A stretch of DNA of 64,000 nt from Ruegeria halocynthiae (lineage in GTDB: Bacteria > Pseudomonadota > Alphaproteobacteria > Rhodobacterales > Rhodobacteraceae): assembly GCF_900106805.1 (NCBI RefSeq), contig NZ_FNNP01000006.1:1-64000 (forward strand). Reading direction: 5' to 3'. The position numbers and the translations under genes were made by a program. The notes beneath the pieces are model-generated. The model was not told the DNA's origin. It saw only the letters and a list, made by a program, of their open reading frames with translations, and ran no database searches. Positions 37,193 to 46,233 of this stretch are shown in pieces (position 1 is the first letter of the stretch; the number at the start of each line of letters is the position of its first letter).

Positions 37193-37900
37193 ATGTCTCG
37201 TACCGCTCGCCTGTTTCAGTTGATGCAAGCCCTGCGCTCTGGTCCGTCGCCCAGGACGTCGGTTCAGTTGGCGCAGGATTTGGGCGTTTCACCGCGTACG
37301 GTACATCGGGATATCGATGCTTTGCGTGGTCTGGGGGCCGTGATCGACGGAGAGGCCGGATTTGGTTTCACGCTGATCGAAGACGCAACTTTACCGCCGC
37401 TGGGCTTCACCAATGACGAGCTTGAAGCGTTGGTTCTGGGTTTGCGCGAGGTACAATTGATCGGAGACCCGGCGCTGTCTGATGCCGCAAGCGAGGCGTT
37501 GCGAAAGCTTCAGGGACGGTTGCCTCAGCGTCAGTCACACCGGTTGAGTCACGCGGTTCTGACAGCCACGCGGTTCAACCGACCTGCGATACCAACGATT
37601 GATGTTGCTGATCTGCGCCAAGCAGCATGGGATGAACGCGTGGTCGAGTTCGCCTATACAGATGCCAAAGGCGCGGATACTCGGCGCCGGGTTAATCCGC
37701 TGAGCATCGTTTACATGGATCGCGCCAGTGTTTTGCTTAGCTGGTGTCACCTGCGACAGGATTTTCGCGTATTCCGGCTGGATCGTATGCAAGCCATGGA
37801 TGTGTCCGAGGAAAGCTTCAGACCCAAGCGCGTACCACTGCTGCGAGAGGCGATAGCCCGAATTCGTGCAGAACGTGAGGCACAGGATCAAGAAACCTAG
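37193..37900 (+). CDS. HTH-WYL domain transcriptional regulator (YafY-like)
   Basis: 235 residues. Helix-turn-helix at about 18-45 (SVQLAQDLGVSPRTVHRDIDALRGLG, DeoR-like), then a WYL ligand-binding domain (about 135-215, with RRRVNPLSIVYMDRASVLLSWCH). WYL proteins sense nucleic acid or other negatively charged ligands in several systems. No defence genes are adjacent. The ATG at 37193 gives the standard MSRTARLFQLMQAL start; earlier in-frame ATGs lie nearer the operator. Confidence 0.87.
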   Translation: MSRTARLFQLMQALRSGPSPRTSVQLAQDLGVSPRTVHRDIDALRGLGAVIDGEAGFGFTLIEDATLPPLGFTNDELEALVLGLREVQLIGDPALSDAASEALRKLQGRLPQRQSHRLSHAVLTATRFNRPAIPTIDVADLRQAAWDERVVEFAYTDAKGADTRRRVNPLSIVYMDRASVLLSWCHLRQDFRVFRLDRMQAMDVSEESFRPKRVPLLREAIARIRAEREAQDQET

Positions 37901-37969
37901 CGCTCGACGCTTTGTGAAAACGCAATTTTGCGCTATCATTGATCCTGAGCAGTAATCAGGAAAAACGGA

Positions 37970-39286
37970 ATGCGTAAGTGCGTAGGTGGCGTCATGACCG
38001 CCGCATTATGGGCATCCATCGTGCAGGCGGATACAACAGAAAAATCGATACGGCCTTTGGCCCGACCATTGGTCGAAAACGTTCAATTGGCCTCGGCGGA
38101 TGTAACGGTTTCGGTTCGGCCTGTGCGGCGCCCTAATGTCGAGGTGCATCGCATCTCAGCAGAAGGAAATGCCCGCTTTCAGGCTTGGCTGGGGGCGTTT
38201 CGTGCGAGGGCGCAGGTTCAGGGCATCTCGGTCAACACGCTGGATCGCGCTTTGGCCGGAGTGACCTATGACAGCGACATCATCAAACGAGATCGCAATC
38301 AGGCAGAATTTTCCAAGCCGATTTGGGAGTATCTGGATGGGGCCGTATCAAAAGCGCGGATATCGAACGGTCGCGCCGGACTGGACCGACACCAAGACAT
38401 ACTGACCCGGATCGAGGCGCAATATGGCGTTGAGAAAGAGGTTGTCACTGCGATCTGGGGCCTTGAGACCTCGTTTGGAACCTATCGGGGCAGCAAGCAA
38501 ACCATCCGGTCGCTGGCAACTCTGGCGTTTGATGCCCGTCGGGCAAGCTTCTTTGAAACCCAACTGATAGCGGCCCTTCAGATCCTGAAGGCCGGGGATG
38601 TTGATGCCGGGAACATGACCGGCAGTTGGGCCGGAGCGATGGGGCATACGCAATTCATGCCGACCTCATTTCTGGATCATGCGGTAGATTTCAACAGGGA
38701 TGGGCGGCGCGATATCTGGTCCGATGATCCAACCGACGCCTTGGCCTCGGCCGCCGCATACCTGGCAAAGCATGGATGGACCAAAGGCCAGCCTTGGGGG
38801 GTCGAGGTGCGCTTGCCGTCCGATTTTGACTATTCCGTCGCGCGACGGGACTTTATTCTGATGCCGTCAGAATGGGCCGCCCGAGGTGTTCTGACACATA
38901 TGGGCCAGGCGGTGCCGGACCATGGAAAGGCGGCGATCCTGTTGCCGGCTGGTGGACGTGGTGTCGCTCTGATGATCTTCGACAACTTCAAGGTGATTGA
39001 GACATACAATGGCGCCGATGCGTATGTGATTGGAATCGGGCACCTGTCTGACCGGCTTGCAGGCGGTCCTCTGTTTCAAGCCGATTGGCCGCGCGGTGAC
39101 CGAATACTCAGCTTTACCGAACGCAAGGAATTGCAGCATAGGTTGACGCAGGCTGGCTTTGACACGCAAGGGATCGACGGGCGGACAGGGCCGAATACGA
39201 TCAATGCGGTTCGTGCCTTCCAGGTCGCGCAAGGTTTGGTGCCGGATGGGTATCCGTCGCTCAGTTTGCTGGAGCGGATGCGCTGA
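37970..39286 (+). CDS. lytic murein transglycosylase (MltB/SLT_2-like)
   Basis: 438 residues. Probably exported, though the N-terminal signal (MRKCVGGVMTAALWASIVQA) is short. Residues about 65-345 are the SLT_2 domain: catalytic glutamate in IWGLETSFGTY, SWAGAMGHTQFMPTSF and AYLAKHGW. Residues about 375-435 form a peptidoglycan-binding_1 domain with the RTGPNTINAVRAFQ repeat. It cleaves murein glycan strands with anhydro-muramic acid formation. Confidence 0.9.
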   Translation: MRKCVGGVMTAALWASIVQADTTEKSIRPLARPLVENVQLASADVTVSVRPVRRPNVEVHRISAEGNARFQAWLGAFRARAQVQGISVNTLDRALAGVTYDSDIIKRDRNQAEFSKPIWEYLDGAVSKARISNGRAGLDRHQDILTRIEAQYGVEKEVVTAIWGLETSFGTYRGSKQTIRSLATLAFDARRASFFETQLIAALQILKAGDVDAGNMTGSWAGAMGHTQFMPTSFLDHAVDFNRDGRRDIWSDDPTDALASAAAYLAKHGWTKGQPWGVEVRLPSDFDYSVARRDFILMPSEWAARGVLTHMGQAVPDHGKAAILLPAGGRGVALMIFDNFKVIETYNGADAYVIGIGHLSDRLAGGPLFQADWPRGDRILSFTERKELQHRLTQAGFDTQGIDGRTGPNTINAVRAFQVAQGLVPDGYPSLSLLERMR

Positions 39287-39709
39287 GTGTCAAGGCGATC
39301 CAAATGAGTAGACTTTGCCATTTGGATCAGGACGCAGGTGTCATCAGGCCTTTTCGTTGAATTCGACCAAAGCATTTTCCAGAGATTTGAGAACGTGCAC
39401 AATTATCTCGTCGATCTCAACCGAGGTTTTGACTTAGAAGAGATCACCATTCGATCATACCCGCAACCTATGCCTCGCTGACAAGCGGATGTTAGGTCGG
39501 CGCAATGACCGGAGAATGACGAAGGCATTGCAATAGGGCAGCTCGTTCCGGCCATACCGGATATTCACACTCCACTGGCCATGCTATCCGGAATGTCATG
39601 CCCTTCGCCGCCAGCCAGATCTACGCCCTTGGCGTGTGGGATGCTCCCGCAAACGTTGTTGTCGAATTGAGTATGATCAAATTATGGATTTCCATCGAAA
39701 CGCTGGAAC
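39287..39709. other. 423-base gap with possible gene debris
   Basis: No complete gene. A perfect 10-base inverted repeat GATCCAAATG (39297-39306) and CATTTGGATC (39319-39328) may end the transglycosylase transcript. Two short open stretches on the minus strand look protein-like: 39344-39433 (about 30 codons, resembling an aminotransferase C-terminal helix, for example VEIDEIIVHVLKSLENAL) and 39565-39681 (about 38 codons, containing HAKGVDLAGGEGHDIPDSM). Both end in stops and have stops upstream. They look like remnants, but no parent gene could be named. Confidence 0.4.
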
Positions 39710-40393
39710 CTAGGCGTTGATCAGGGCATCTCCCATCATTCCCATACCCTGCTCAATATCCTGAGCCGTTGCCACAGCAGCCTTTTCCGCATCCCGTTCA
39801 CGTAAAGCTGAAATGATGTCCTTATGCCGGTCGGGCAGGCATTGAGTGCCGAAGCGGCCACCAACGATCCGGAGCGAGGGGCCGAATCTCAACCACAACC
39901 TCTCGGCCAGATCGACAAGAATTGGAGCATCAGCGTGCGAGTAGAGCGCCTGATGAAACGCATGGTTCAAACGCAGATAACCACCCACATCCCCATCCGC
40001 GATCATTTGGTCCAATCGTTGATCCAGCCTTTCGAGATGGTCAATATCGGCAACTGTGAGGTTCTTGGTGGATCGCCTGGAAAGCTCTGTTTCTATTGAA
40101 ATTCGTGCAAAAATCATTTGTTCAATGTCGCTGGCCGTCATCGGCGGTATACTGACCCGGCGATTGCCCTGAAAAGTCAGGGCGCCGTCTGAAATCAGGC
40201 GTCGTATCGCCTCACGCACAGGGGTCATGCCGACGCCCAGAGAATCGGTTAGCCCCTGAATCGTAACCGGTTGACTGGGCACAAGGTCGCCAAACAGGAT
40301 CTGCGATTTCAGGGTGCGATAGACCTGCTCATGCGCCGGGCGTTTCTCATCATCTGCCGACTCTGTATTTGCCTTTTTATTGATCAAATCCAA
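39710..40393 (-). CDS. GntR-family regulator with FCD domain
   Basis: 227 residues of the FadR subfamily. The N-terminal winged helix (about 18-88, HEQVYRTLKSQILFGDLVPSQPV and LGVGMTPVREAIRRL) is followed by an FCD metabolite-binding domain (about 95-215) with HAFHQALYSHADAPI and late histidines that could bind metal. It probably controls a catabolic unit; its neighbours on both sides look degraded, so its target may be lost or elsewhere. Confidence 0.86.
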   Translation of the reverse strand: MDLINKKANTESADDEKRPAHEQVYRTLKSQILFGDLVPSQPVTIQGLTDSLGVGMTPVREAIRRLISDGALTFQGNRRVSIPPMTASDIEQMIFARISIETELSRRSTKNLTVADIDHLERLDQRLDQMIADGDVGGYLRLNHAFHQALYSHADAPILVDLAERLWLRFGPSLRIVGGRFGTQCLPDRHKDIISALRERDAEKAAVATAQDIEQGMGMMGDALINA

Positions 40394-40530
40394 AAGGTTT
40401 GCCCCAATCCGAGTGTTTATGAAATGTCAGTTTCTGCACCTCTTCCGAGCATAGGTGAAACAGCAGGGAAACGCAAAACTTGATCAAATCCAGGGAGGTA
40501 AAATTAGTCACCCAGTTACAGGGAGGTATC
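40394..40530. other. intergenic bases between GntR gene and pseudogene
   Basis: 137 bases with no open frame. It contains two GGGAGG-type sequences (about 40493 and 40521), the second serving as the ribosome site of the broken gene. Confidence 0.3.
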
Positions 40531-40783
40531 GTGAAACACAAAACACTTGGGACGATGGCGATTGTCGCATTGGGGACTGCGATCGCATTTGCCTAGGAGG
40601 TACCCGTGGCTCCGGCAGGTGCAGACTTGGACTACAATTCTCATGACAAAGACGACATCGCCAAAAAGGAAGAAGTGTTTGCGGTTGCCAGAGCCCATGT
40701 CAGCAATTGCCACAGCTCGGATTCCCGAAGGTGCGCAAAACATCATTGATTTCAAGCGGGGCGCGCAGAACGTGGCGGCGGCA
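40531..40783 (+). pseudogene. remnant of an exported-protein gene with an amber stop after the signal peptide
   Basis: A GTG start with a consensus GGGAGGT at 40521 opens a typical signal peptide (MKHKTLGTMAIVALGTAIAFA), then TAG at 40594-40596. Reading on in the same frame gives EVPVAPAGADLDYNSHDKDD, a plausible mature N-terminus of a periplasmic solute-binding protein; one base change from CAG to TAG would explain the stop. A short later stretch from about 40697 is protein-like in another frame. The gene has lost most of its length. Confidence 0.6.
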
Positions 40784-41584
40784 TCACATAGCCGCGATTT
40801 CAAGCTCATATGCCGGGGCGTAATCCGGTGCGCCGGTCTCGATCCGCCACAGACAATATGCGGCCATGCGCCAGGCGAGCCAAGGGCGTAGCACCCGATA
40901 ACGTTCAGTAATTTCAGGCTGGCCGTAAGCCGCCAGAAACTGTGTCACTTCGGCTTCTGACAAGGGTGCGCCGCGATAGAGTTGCTGCATGGCGGGTGAC
41001 AGAAACATCGCTAAATCTTCACAGGGATCACCCAGCGCCGGGCATTGCCAATCGATCAGCGTCAAGCCAGCTGCGGATTGCAGGATATTCCCCGCGACGG
41101 GATCGCCATGGATCAGACACAGATCACCTATCGGTGGGATATGCCCTTGCGGTCGCATCGCAAGCAGTGATGCCTTTTCCCCCGACCGGCAGGTGGACAA
41201 TATCCGTTGCGCGTGCTGGTCCAGATCATCGCTGCCATTGCAGCCATTTGGAAGATTCAAACTGACAGGAATTTGGTGCAGTTTCCTAAGCAGAAGGGCG
41301 ACGCCATCAACGTCATCCCGCCACGGGGCACCCGGTGCGTGGTCATAGTAGACCCAGCTGTCGTTTCCAAACGAACCGGCTGCACGCAGATTGGGGACGA
41401 AGCCAAAGCTGCCAAGCGCGCGCAGGCAGTTTGCCTCAAGCCGCGCGTCATTGCGGAACAGCGGGTTGTGAAACCCGGTGCAATAGAGCTTTAGAACGGA
41501 GTCGTTTTTGCCGGACAAGACCTTCCAGACCCGATTGGTTCGCCCACCATACTGCACCTCGAAGCGCACCGTGGGATCAATCAA
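40784..41584 (-). CDS. phosphotransferase (aminoglycoside/choline kinase-like)
   Basis: Protein-kinase-like fold of the APH/choline kinase group. CLIHGDPVAGNIL carries the catalytic loop aspartate and LIDWQCPALGDPCEDLAMF the metal-binding DxD-like aspartate. About 266 residues from the TTG at 41584. The same frame stays open upstream for about 20 codons starting CTG-TCT-GAT (LSDRNQPPPDLIALLRTRG), which reads like a real N-terminus, so the true start may be a non-ATG codon or a lost ATG. Substrate unknown; choline or ethanolamine are possible. Confidence 0.75.
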   Translation of the reverse strand: MIDPTVRFEVQYGGRTNRVWKVLSGKNDSVLKLYCTGFHNPLFRNDARLEANCLRALGSFGFVPNLRAAGSFGNDSWVYYDHAPGAPWRDDVDGVALLLRKLHQIPVSLNLPNGCNGSDDLDQHAQRILSTCRSGEKASLLAMRPQGHIPPIGDLCLIHGDPVAGNILQSAAGLTLIDWQCPALGDPCEDLAMFLSPAMQQLYRGAPLSEAEVTQFLAAYGQPEITERYRVLRPWLAWRMAAYCLWRIETGAPDYAPAYELEIAAM

Positions 41585-41705
41585 CCCTCGGGTGCGCAGC
41601 AGGGCAATAAGATCAGGTGGAGGTTGGTTTCGATCAGACAGGGGTTATACCGGATTTGGATGTGAGTCGCGTTTTGCCAAGCTTTGGCCCGCGCCGCGCC
41701 TCAGA

Positions 41706-42371
41706 TCAAGCACCTGTGCGGATTTGCGTAACCCTTTCGACAGGTACTTCGACCCCGCTGTCCAGCTTCAGTATGACCGCACCCTCGCTGACCTGCGCCT
41801 CGACTACACGACCGAAGACGGAGGCGGGCGTATTGGACAACAGCTTGCCATTTTTGTAACTGTCCAAAGATGCCGCGTAGGTGCCGGCAGGCAATGGATC
41901 ACCTGCGCCGTTCACCCCGGCCCATTCGAACTCGGACTTGTCAGTGGGTACCGTGATCCGGTCAACAACCGCACCTTGATCGTCTTGGATGACCAGCTCT
42001 GCCCGATCTGCGTCAGGCTCGGCCTGCGCCGAGATAGCAATCGCCTGATCCTCAAAGCGGAACGGCGCGGTGGTCTGGACATTCATTCCGACCCACCCGG
42101 TGAGCTGATTCAAATTGACCGCCCCCAAAGTCACCGCCAGGCCGGATAAAAGTTCATTGGCCTTGACCTGTTGTTCGACCATCGAAAACTGTGCCAACTG
42201 TGACGCGTATTCGGATGAATCCAACGGCTCCAATGGGTCTTGATTGCGGGCCTGTACCGTCAGCATTCGGAGAAAGGTTTCAAAATCCGAGGTCAGAGCC
42301 GAACGTTGTGTGTTGCTGCCTGCATTCGGTCCTGCGGCTGTCGCAGCCGCTGAGTTAGTCGGTGTGATCAT
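41706..42371 (-). CDS. flgD: flagellar hook capping protein
   Basis: Scaffold that lets hook subunits assemble under a cap; secreted by the flagellar export system. 221 residues. N-terminal FlgD signature FETFLRMLTVQARNQDPLEPLDSSEYASQLAQFS, then the FlgD tudor/Ig-like region (about 75-190). It follows fliK by 3 bases in a leftward operon. Confidence 0.93.
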   Translation of the reverse strand: MITPTNSAAATAAGPNAGSNTQRSALTSDFETFLRMLTVQARNQDPLEPLDSSEYASQLAQFSMVEQQVKANELLSGLAVTLGAVNLNQLTGWVGMNVQTTAPFRFEDQAIAISAQAEPDADRAELVIQDDQGAVVDRITVPTDKSEFEWAGVNGAGDPLPAGTYAASLDSYKNGKLLSNTPASVFGRVVEAQVSEGAVILKLDSGVEVPVERVTQIRTGA

Positions 42372-42374
42372 CGA

Positions 42375-43598
42375 TTAAAGCCTCATATCAAGGCCCCGAT
42401 CAGGACCGATTGTGATCGTTGGCGCCGCTTGATCAGCAGCACTGGTCATTTCGACCGGATCCGGGGTTGGGTCAGGCTCTGGTGTCTCGTCGCGCTGTCC
42501 TGTGCCTCCGGACATGCCAAGATCGAGTGACAATTCTCCGTATCCAAGCTTCTCAAACTCGGCAGACAGGATCGCGATGTGGCGTCGCATAAGGTCAAGC
42601 GTCTCGGGCCGTTCGGCTGCGATTGTCAGATGCAACCCGTCTTCTCGACCGTTGAGCGTGATGGATATGCGGCCAAGCTCTTCGGGGTTTAGGGCGATTT
42701 CCACGCCACCAGTGCCAGGTCGGGCTGAAATCACGGCGGCCAACTGCCCTGCGATCGCGCGAGCTGGTTCCGCGCGAGCGGTGGTGATGGGCGCCATTGT
42801 CGACGTGTCACGTAAGGTTTGGCCCGCTATAGCATCCTTGATCGTGAACATATCCTCGGGTTCCGAAGTAGACGCGATATCAGCCATGCCCTCGTCCGTT
42901 GTCAGGCCAGTTGTCTGAACGGGTGATGGGGCCTTTGCGGTTGCAAGAATATGAGTTGGTTGAGTTGTTCGCTCTCCCGCAGGCGCTGCCGGGCGGGCAC
43001 TGAAATGTGCCTCTGGATCGGATTTGAGATGCATTTGTCTGGGCGCTGCATCACCGGTCATGTTCGGTAAAGCAGGGGCGAGGGGCTGAGCCGCGGCTTT
43101 GTTGTGGCTATCGTCAGGTTTTTGAACCGGGTCAGGGACTTGGTGTATATTTTCAACCGGTGCGAACGCAGCAGGGCCCAGGGCGGTCGCGTGGTGAACC
43201 TGTGCCGCATTGCCCGCAACCAAAGGCAGCACCTGAGCCTTTGGTTCAGGGGGAATGGCGGTCGCATTTGTCTCGCGCTCCGTTAAATTCACCGGAGTGT
43301 CACGCGCAGTCGGTGGCTGTTGCAATGCTGCCGGAGCATGGACCGCCCCCTGTCCATCAGGAAATTCCTCCTCGGATGTCTCGGCTGAGGTGAAAACCTC
43401 GGCCTCTGATGGCTCAGGCGACGCTGCGGGGTCAGCCGTGGGCACAAGCAGATCTTCCACTTCTGGCTGTTCGGCGTTTTCGTTCAGCACGTCCTCAAAG
43501 GCAGACCCGCCCCTGATCTCTCGCTCTTTCCCTTGGGGCGAGTCAATCTTGGCGCCGGTGGAATATGAGGCCGTGATAAGGGGCAGCGGGTTGGGCAT
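42375..43598 (-). CDS. fliK: flagellar hook-length control protein
   Basis: Molecular ruler that stops hook growth and switches export specificity. 407 residues, Pro/Ala-rich and variable up to about 300, then the conserved Flg_hook domain with VEIALNPEELGRISITL and LRRHIAILSAEFEKLGYGE-like helices. Start ATG at 43598 with GAGCAAG upstream; the frame is open to 43640 without better support. First gene of the leftward fliK-flgD pair, opposite the rod-binding gene. Confidence 0.88.
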   Translation of the reverse strand: MPNPLPLITASYSTGAKIDSPQGKEREIRGGSAFEDVLNENAEQPEVEDLLVPTADPAASPEPSEAEVFTSAETSEEEFPDGQGAVHAPAALQQPPTARDTPVNLTERETNATAIPPEPKAQVLPLVAGNAAQVHHATALGPAAFAPVENIHQVPDPVQKPDDSHNKAAAQPLAPALPNMTGDAAPRQMHLKSDPEAHFSARPAAPAGERTTQPTHILATAKAPSPVQTTGLTTDEGMADIASTSEPEDMFTIKDAIAGQTLRDTSTMAPITTARAEPARAIAGQLAAVISARPGTGGVEIALNPEELGRISITLNGREDGLHLTIAAERPETLDLMRRHIAILSAEFEKLGYGELSLDLGMSGGTGQRDETPEPDPTPDPVEMTSAADQAAPTITIGPDRGLDMRL

Positions 43599-43711
43599 TT
43601 CTTGCTCTGGCTCCGTTTGTCTGGCCCGCACTGTGCCCACAGGAAGTTACATTTATTTTAACTGCTTTCCTCTTTGATCCAGAAAGTTCGAAGCAATTTT
43701 CGGAGAAACCG

Positions 43712-43984
43712 ATGATGATTACAGCGACCGGGCCAGCCGTACCTGCCGCAGGAATTCCAAAAAAACTAAAAGCCGCATCTGTTGAACTCGAAGCCGCTTT
43801 TATGGCCGAGATGCTCAAGTCTGCGGGCCTCGGGCAGGCGCGCAGTTCTTTTGGGGGCGGCGCGGGTGAGGATCAGTTCGCCTCATTCCTCGTTCAGCAG
43901 CAAGCACAGCAGATGGCCCGGGCCGGGGGGATCGGTCTGTCCGAGATTTTGTTCAATGCAATGATGGAGAGTTCCGATGGATAA
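43712..43984 (+). CDS. flagellar rod-binding (FlgJ N-domain-like) protein
   Basis: 90 residues: the rod-binding region of FlgJ without the muramidase domain, as usual in alphaproteobacteria. SVELEAAFMAEMLKSAGLG and the C-terminal GGIGLSEILFNAMM are typical. It would assist rod assembly in the periplasm. ATGATG start; overlaps the next gene by 8 bases. Confidence 0.82.
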   Translation: MMITATGPAVPAAGIPKKLKAASVELEAAFMAEMLKSAGLGQARSSFGGGAGEDQFASFLVQQQAQQMARAGGIGLSEILFNAMMESSDG

Positions 43985-44324
43985 CGATCCGATTCGGGCA
44001 TTGGAAAACCTTCTGGATCTCGAACGTTCTGCTCTGGTTCAGGGGGAATTGAGCGATCTGGGCCGACTTGCACCGGAAAAGGAAAATCTGATTGGAGTCA
44101 TAAACGACCTGCATGTGCTGGAAAGCGATGACCTGATCCGGGTTCAGAAAAAGGTCATGCGTAACCAAGCCCTGCTGAACAGCGCGGCCGAGGGGATTCG
44201 TGCGGTGGCGGACCGAATGTCCGAGCTGCGCCGGGTTCGGCAGGAATTCAGCACCTATGATGCCTCGGGTCAGCGAAGCGGGTTTGCTTTGCGCCGTCAG
44301 GCAAAACTGGAAAAACGGGCATAG
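43977..44324 (+). CDS. FlgN-like flagellar chaperone
   Basis: 115-residue helical protein. Position, size and coiled-coil pattern (LENLLDLERSALVQGELSDL, then LRRVRQEFSTY) fit FlgN, the export chaperone of the hook-filament junction proteins FlgK and FlgL. The motif match is modest; assignment leans on context between the rod-binding gene and flagellin. Confidence 0.68.
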   Translation: MDNDPIRALENLLDLERSALVQGELSDLGRLAPEKENLIGVINDLHVLESDDLIRVQKKVMRNQALLNSAAEGIRAVADRMSELRRVRQEFSTYDASGQRSGFALRRQAKLEKRA

Positions 44325-44535
44325 AACCCGGTTTGATTCAAATCCGAGATTTTGGATTTTCCTGTCTTAGCACTCCGTTAGGGGATGGCGGTCAAATGTA
44401 GCTCTGCACCTGAAACAGCAGGTGGCGCGAAGGCCGCAGGGTACGACGCACAGGTCAGAAAGACAGAATGCCTGCCGGCTCGGTGGGTCCAACATGGGCG
44501 TCAAATGCGCCCTAACGCAAACAAGGATGACAAAG
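44325..44535 (+). promoter_or_regulatory. flagellin promoter and structured 5' leader
   Basis: 211-base gap. AAATCC and GGATTT near 44340-44358 form a weak hairpin, possibly a terminator of the FlgN-like gene. Further on, CACCTG (44407-44412) pairs with CAGGTG (44419-44424), and GGGCG (44496-44500) pairs with CGCCC (44508-44512), 24 bases before the start codon. FlbT is known in Caulobacter to act on the flagellin mRNA leader, so these are candidate targets. Confidence 0.45.
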
Positions 44536-45783
44536 ATGTCCAGCATTCTGACAAACAATGGCGCAATGGTAGCGCTGCAAACTCTCAAATCGGTCAACAA
44601 GAACCTGGCGGCGACGCAAAATGCGATTTCGACCGGTAAGGATGTAGCGACTGCCAAGGATAACTCTGCCGTTTGGGCCATCTCCAAGGTGATGGAATCG
44701 GACGTAAAGGGCTTCAATGCCATCAAAGACAGCTTGGCATTGGGTGAATCCACTGTAGCGGTTGCGCGGAACGCTTCGGAAACGGTGACTGATCTTCTGA
44801 ACCAAATGAAGGGTAAGATCGTTGCAGCACAGGAAGACAACGTTGATCGTGCCAAGATCAATGATGATGTGACAGCACTGCGAGACCAGATTGCCTCGGT
44901 TGTCGGCGCAGCGCAGTTCAATGGCCTGAACCTTGTCGATGGATCGGCAGGCACCGCATCCATTCTCGCCTCGCTGGATCGCGATAGCTCTGGAAGTGTC
45001 ACGGCTTCTTCTATCTCGGTTGCAAGTCAGGATCTGTCGACTGGTGGTTATACCTCTAAGGGGGTTCTGGCGGGGTCAGATAACGTGACCACCGACAATG
45101 ATGCTGCAGGCTTTACGATGGACAAGTCCGGGGGTTCGGGCGATATCGTAATTGATAGTTCGACCGACAACTTTGCCGCGGGTGACAAGGTATCGATCAC
45201 CATCGGCGACAAAGTTGCGTCGTACACGGTTCAGGCTGGTGATTTGGATCCATCGGGTACTTACGACTCGGCTTACACCGATGCGATTGTTGCCGTCGGG
45301 TTGAAGAACCAGATTGACGCCTTGGGCATCACCGGTGTGGCGATCGACTATGACTCCGGCTCGGCTGGCACGCTATCATTTGTTACCGGAACGGCCACTG
45401 CAGGTGCTGACGCAGATCGCGACGTGACTGTATCGGCGCAGTTCACCAACGCCGGGGCGGGTGGTTTAGGCGCCCTGTCTTCGATTGATGTGTCGACCGA
45501 TGCAGGAGCCGCCGCGGCACTTGGAACAATCGAAACATTGATTGATTCCGCGATTGATGCGTCAGCCGCCTTTGGTTCGGCGCAGGGCCGGATTGAGACC
45601 CAGAAGGAATTCATCTCGAACCTGTCTGACTCATTCAAATCCGGAATCGGCTCGCTGGTTGATGCCGATATGGAAGAAACTTCGGCCCGTTTACAGGCCC
45701 TGCAGGTGCAACAACAGCTGGCGACGCAATCGCTGTCGATCGCAAACCAGGCACCACAATCCATCCTGTCGCTGTTCCGCTAA
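44536..45783 (+). CDS. fliC: flagellin
   Basis: Filament protein, 415 residues. Conserved D0/D1 N-terminal region (SSILTNNGAMVALQTLKSVNK, AISTGKDVATAKDNSAVWAIS) and C-terminal region (LQVQQQLATQSLSIANQAPQSILSLFR) flank a variable, Ser/Thr/Asp/Gly-rich middle (about 165-315). The ATG at 44536 gives the standard MSSILTN start; an in-frame ATG at 44527 is possible. Followed by flaF and flbT, its usual post-transcriptional regulators. Confidence 0.95.
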   Translation: MSSILTNNGAMVALQTLKSVNKNLAATQNAISTGKDVATAKDNSAVWAISKVMESDVKGFNAIKDSLALGESTVAVARNASETVTDLLNQMKGKIVAAQEDNVDRAKINDDVTALRDQIASVVGAAQFNGLNLVDGSAGTASILASLDRDSSGSVTASSISVASQDLSTGGYTSKGVLAGSDNVTTDNDAAGFTMDKSGGSGDIVIDSSTDNFAAGDKVSITIGDKVASYTVQAGDLDPSGTYDSAYTDAIVAVGLKNQIDALGITGVAIDYDSGSAGTLSFVTGTATAGADADRDVTVSAQFTNAGAGGLGALSSIDVSTDAGAAAALGTIETLIDSAIDASAAFGSAQGRIETQKEFISNLSDSFKSGIGSLVDADMEETSARLQALQVQQQLATQSLSIANQAPQSILSLFR

Positions 45784-45795
45784 CTCAGGAACTGA

Positions 45796-45820
45796 ACCGG
45801 GGCGTGTGTTGCGCCCCGGT
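45796..45820 (+). terminator. stem-loop after flagellin
   Basis: Perfect 9-base stem ACCGGGGCG (45796-45804) and CGCCCCGGT (45812-45820). No T run follows (CATAGTC), so it may be a partial terminator or a 3'-end stabiliser that lets flagellin mRNA exceed flaF/flbT mRNA. Confidence 0.6.
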
Positions 45821-45858
45821 CATAGTCGCCCGTTGATGGACAATTGGAAGGATTTCAA

Positions 45859-46233
45859 GTGACACCGCAAACGATCGCACAACGCGCATACGCGCAACCT
45901 GCCGCACCAACGCGAACACCACGGGACACGGAATATGAGGCGATATCCAGAATCACGCACCGGCTGAAGGCCGCCGCAGCGCGTAAGGCGACCGATTTCG
46001 GAGAGTTTGTACAAGCCTTGCACGAGAACCGTCGCCTGTGGAGTGTACTGGCGACAGATGTTGCCGACGCTGACAATGCGCTGCCGAACAATCTGCGTGC
46101 CCGGATATTCTATCTCGCCGAATTCACCGAACAACATAGCAGCCAGGTATTGGGGAACAAGGCGACGATAGAGCCGCTGCTTGAGATCAATATGGCCGTC
46201 TTGCGCGGGCTGCGCCAAATGAGGGGCAACTGA
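45859..46233 (+). CDS. flaF: flagellar biosynthesis regulator FlaF
   Basis: Small protein that promotes flagellin synthesis or secretion in alphaproteobacteria, opposing FlbT. 124 residues, helical, with DTEYEAISRITHRLKAA and RRLWSVLATDVADADNALP family segments. The GTG at 45859 is supported by AAGGA six bases before; an upstream in-frame TTG at 45844 would lie before that site. Its stop overlaps the flbT ATG by one base. Confidence 0.88.
   Translation: MTPQTIAQRAYAQPAAPTRTPRDTEYEAISRITHRLKAAAARKATDFGEFVQALHENRRLWSVLATDVADADNALPNNLRARIFYLAEFTEQHSSQVLGNKATIEPLLEINMAVLRGLRQMRGN

Noticed and set aside
43620..43640. TGGC-N-GTGC sequence resembling a sigma-54 promoter before the rod-binding gene
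   Set aside because: The -12 part is poor, the match is short, and such matches are frequent by chance in GC-rich DNA.
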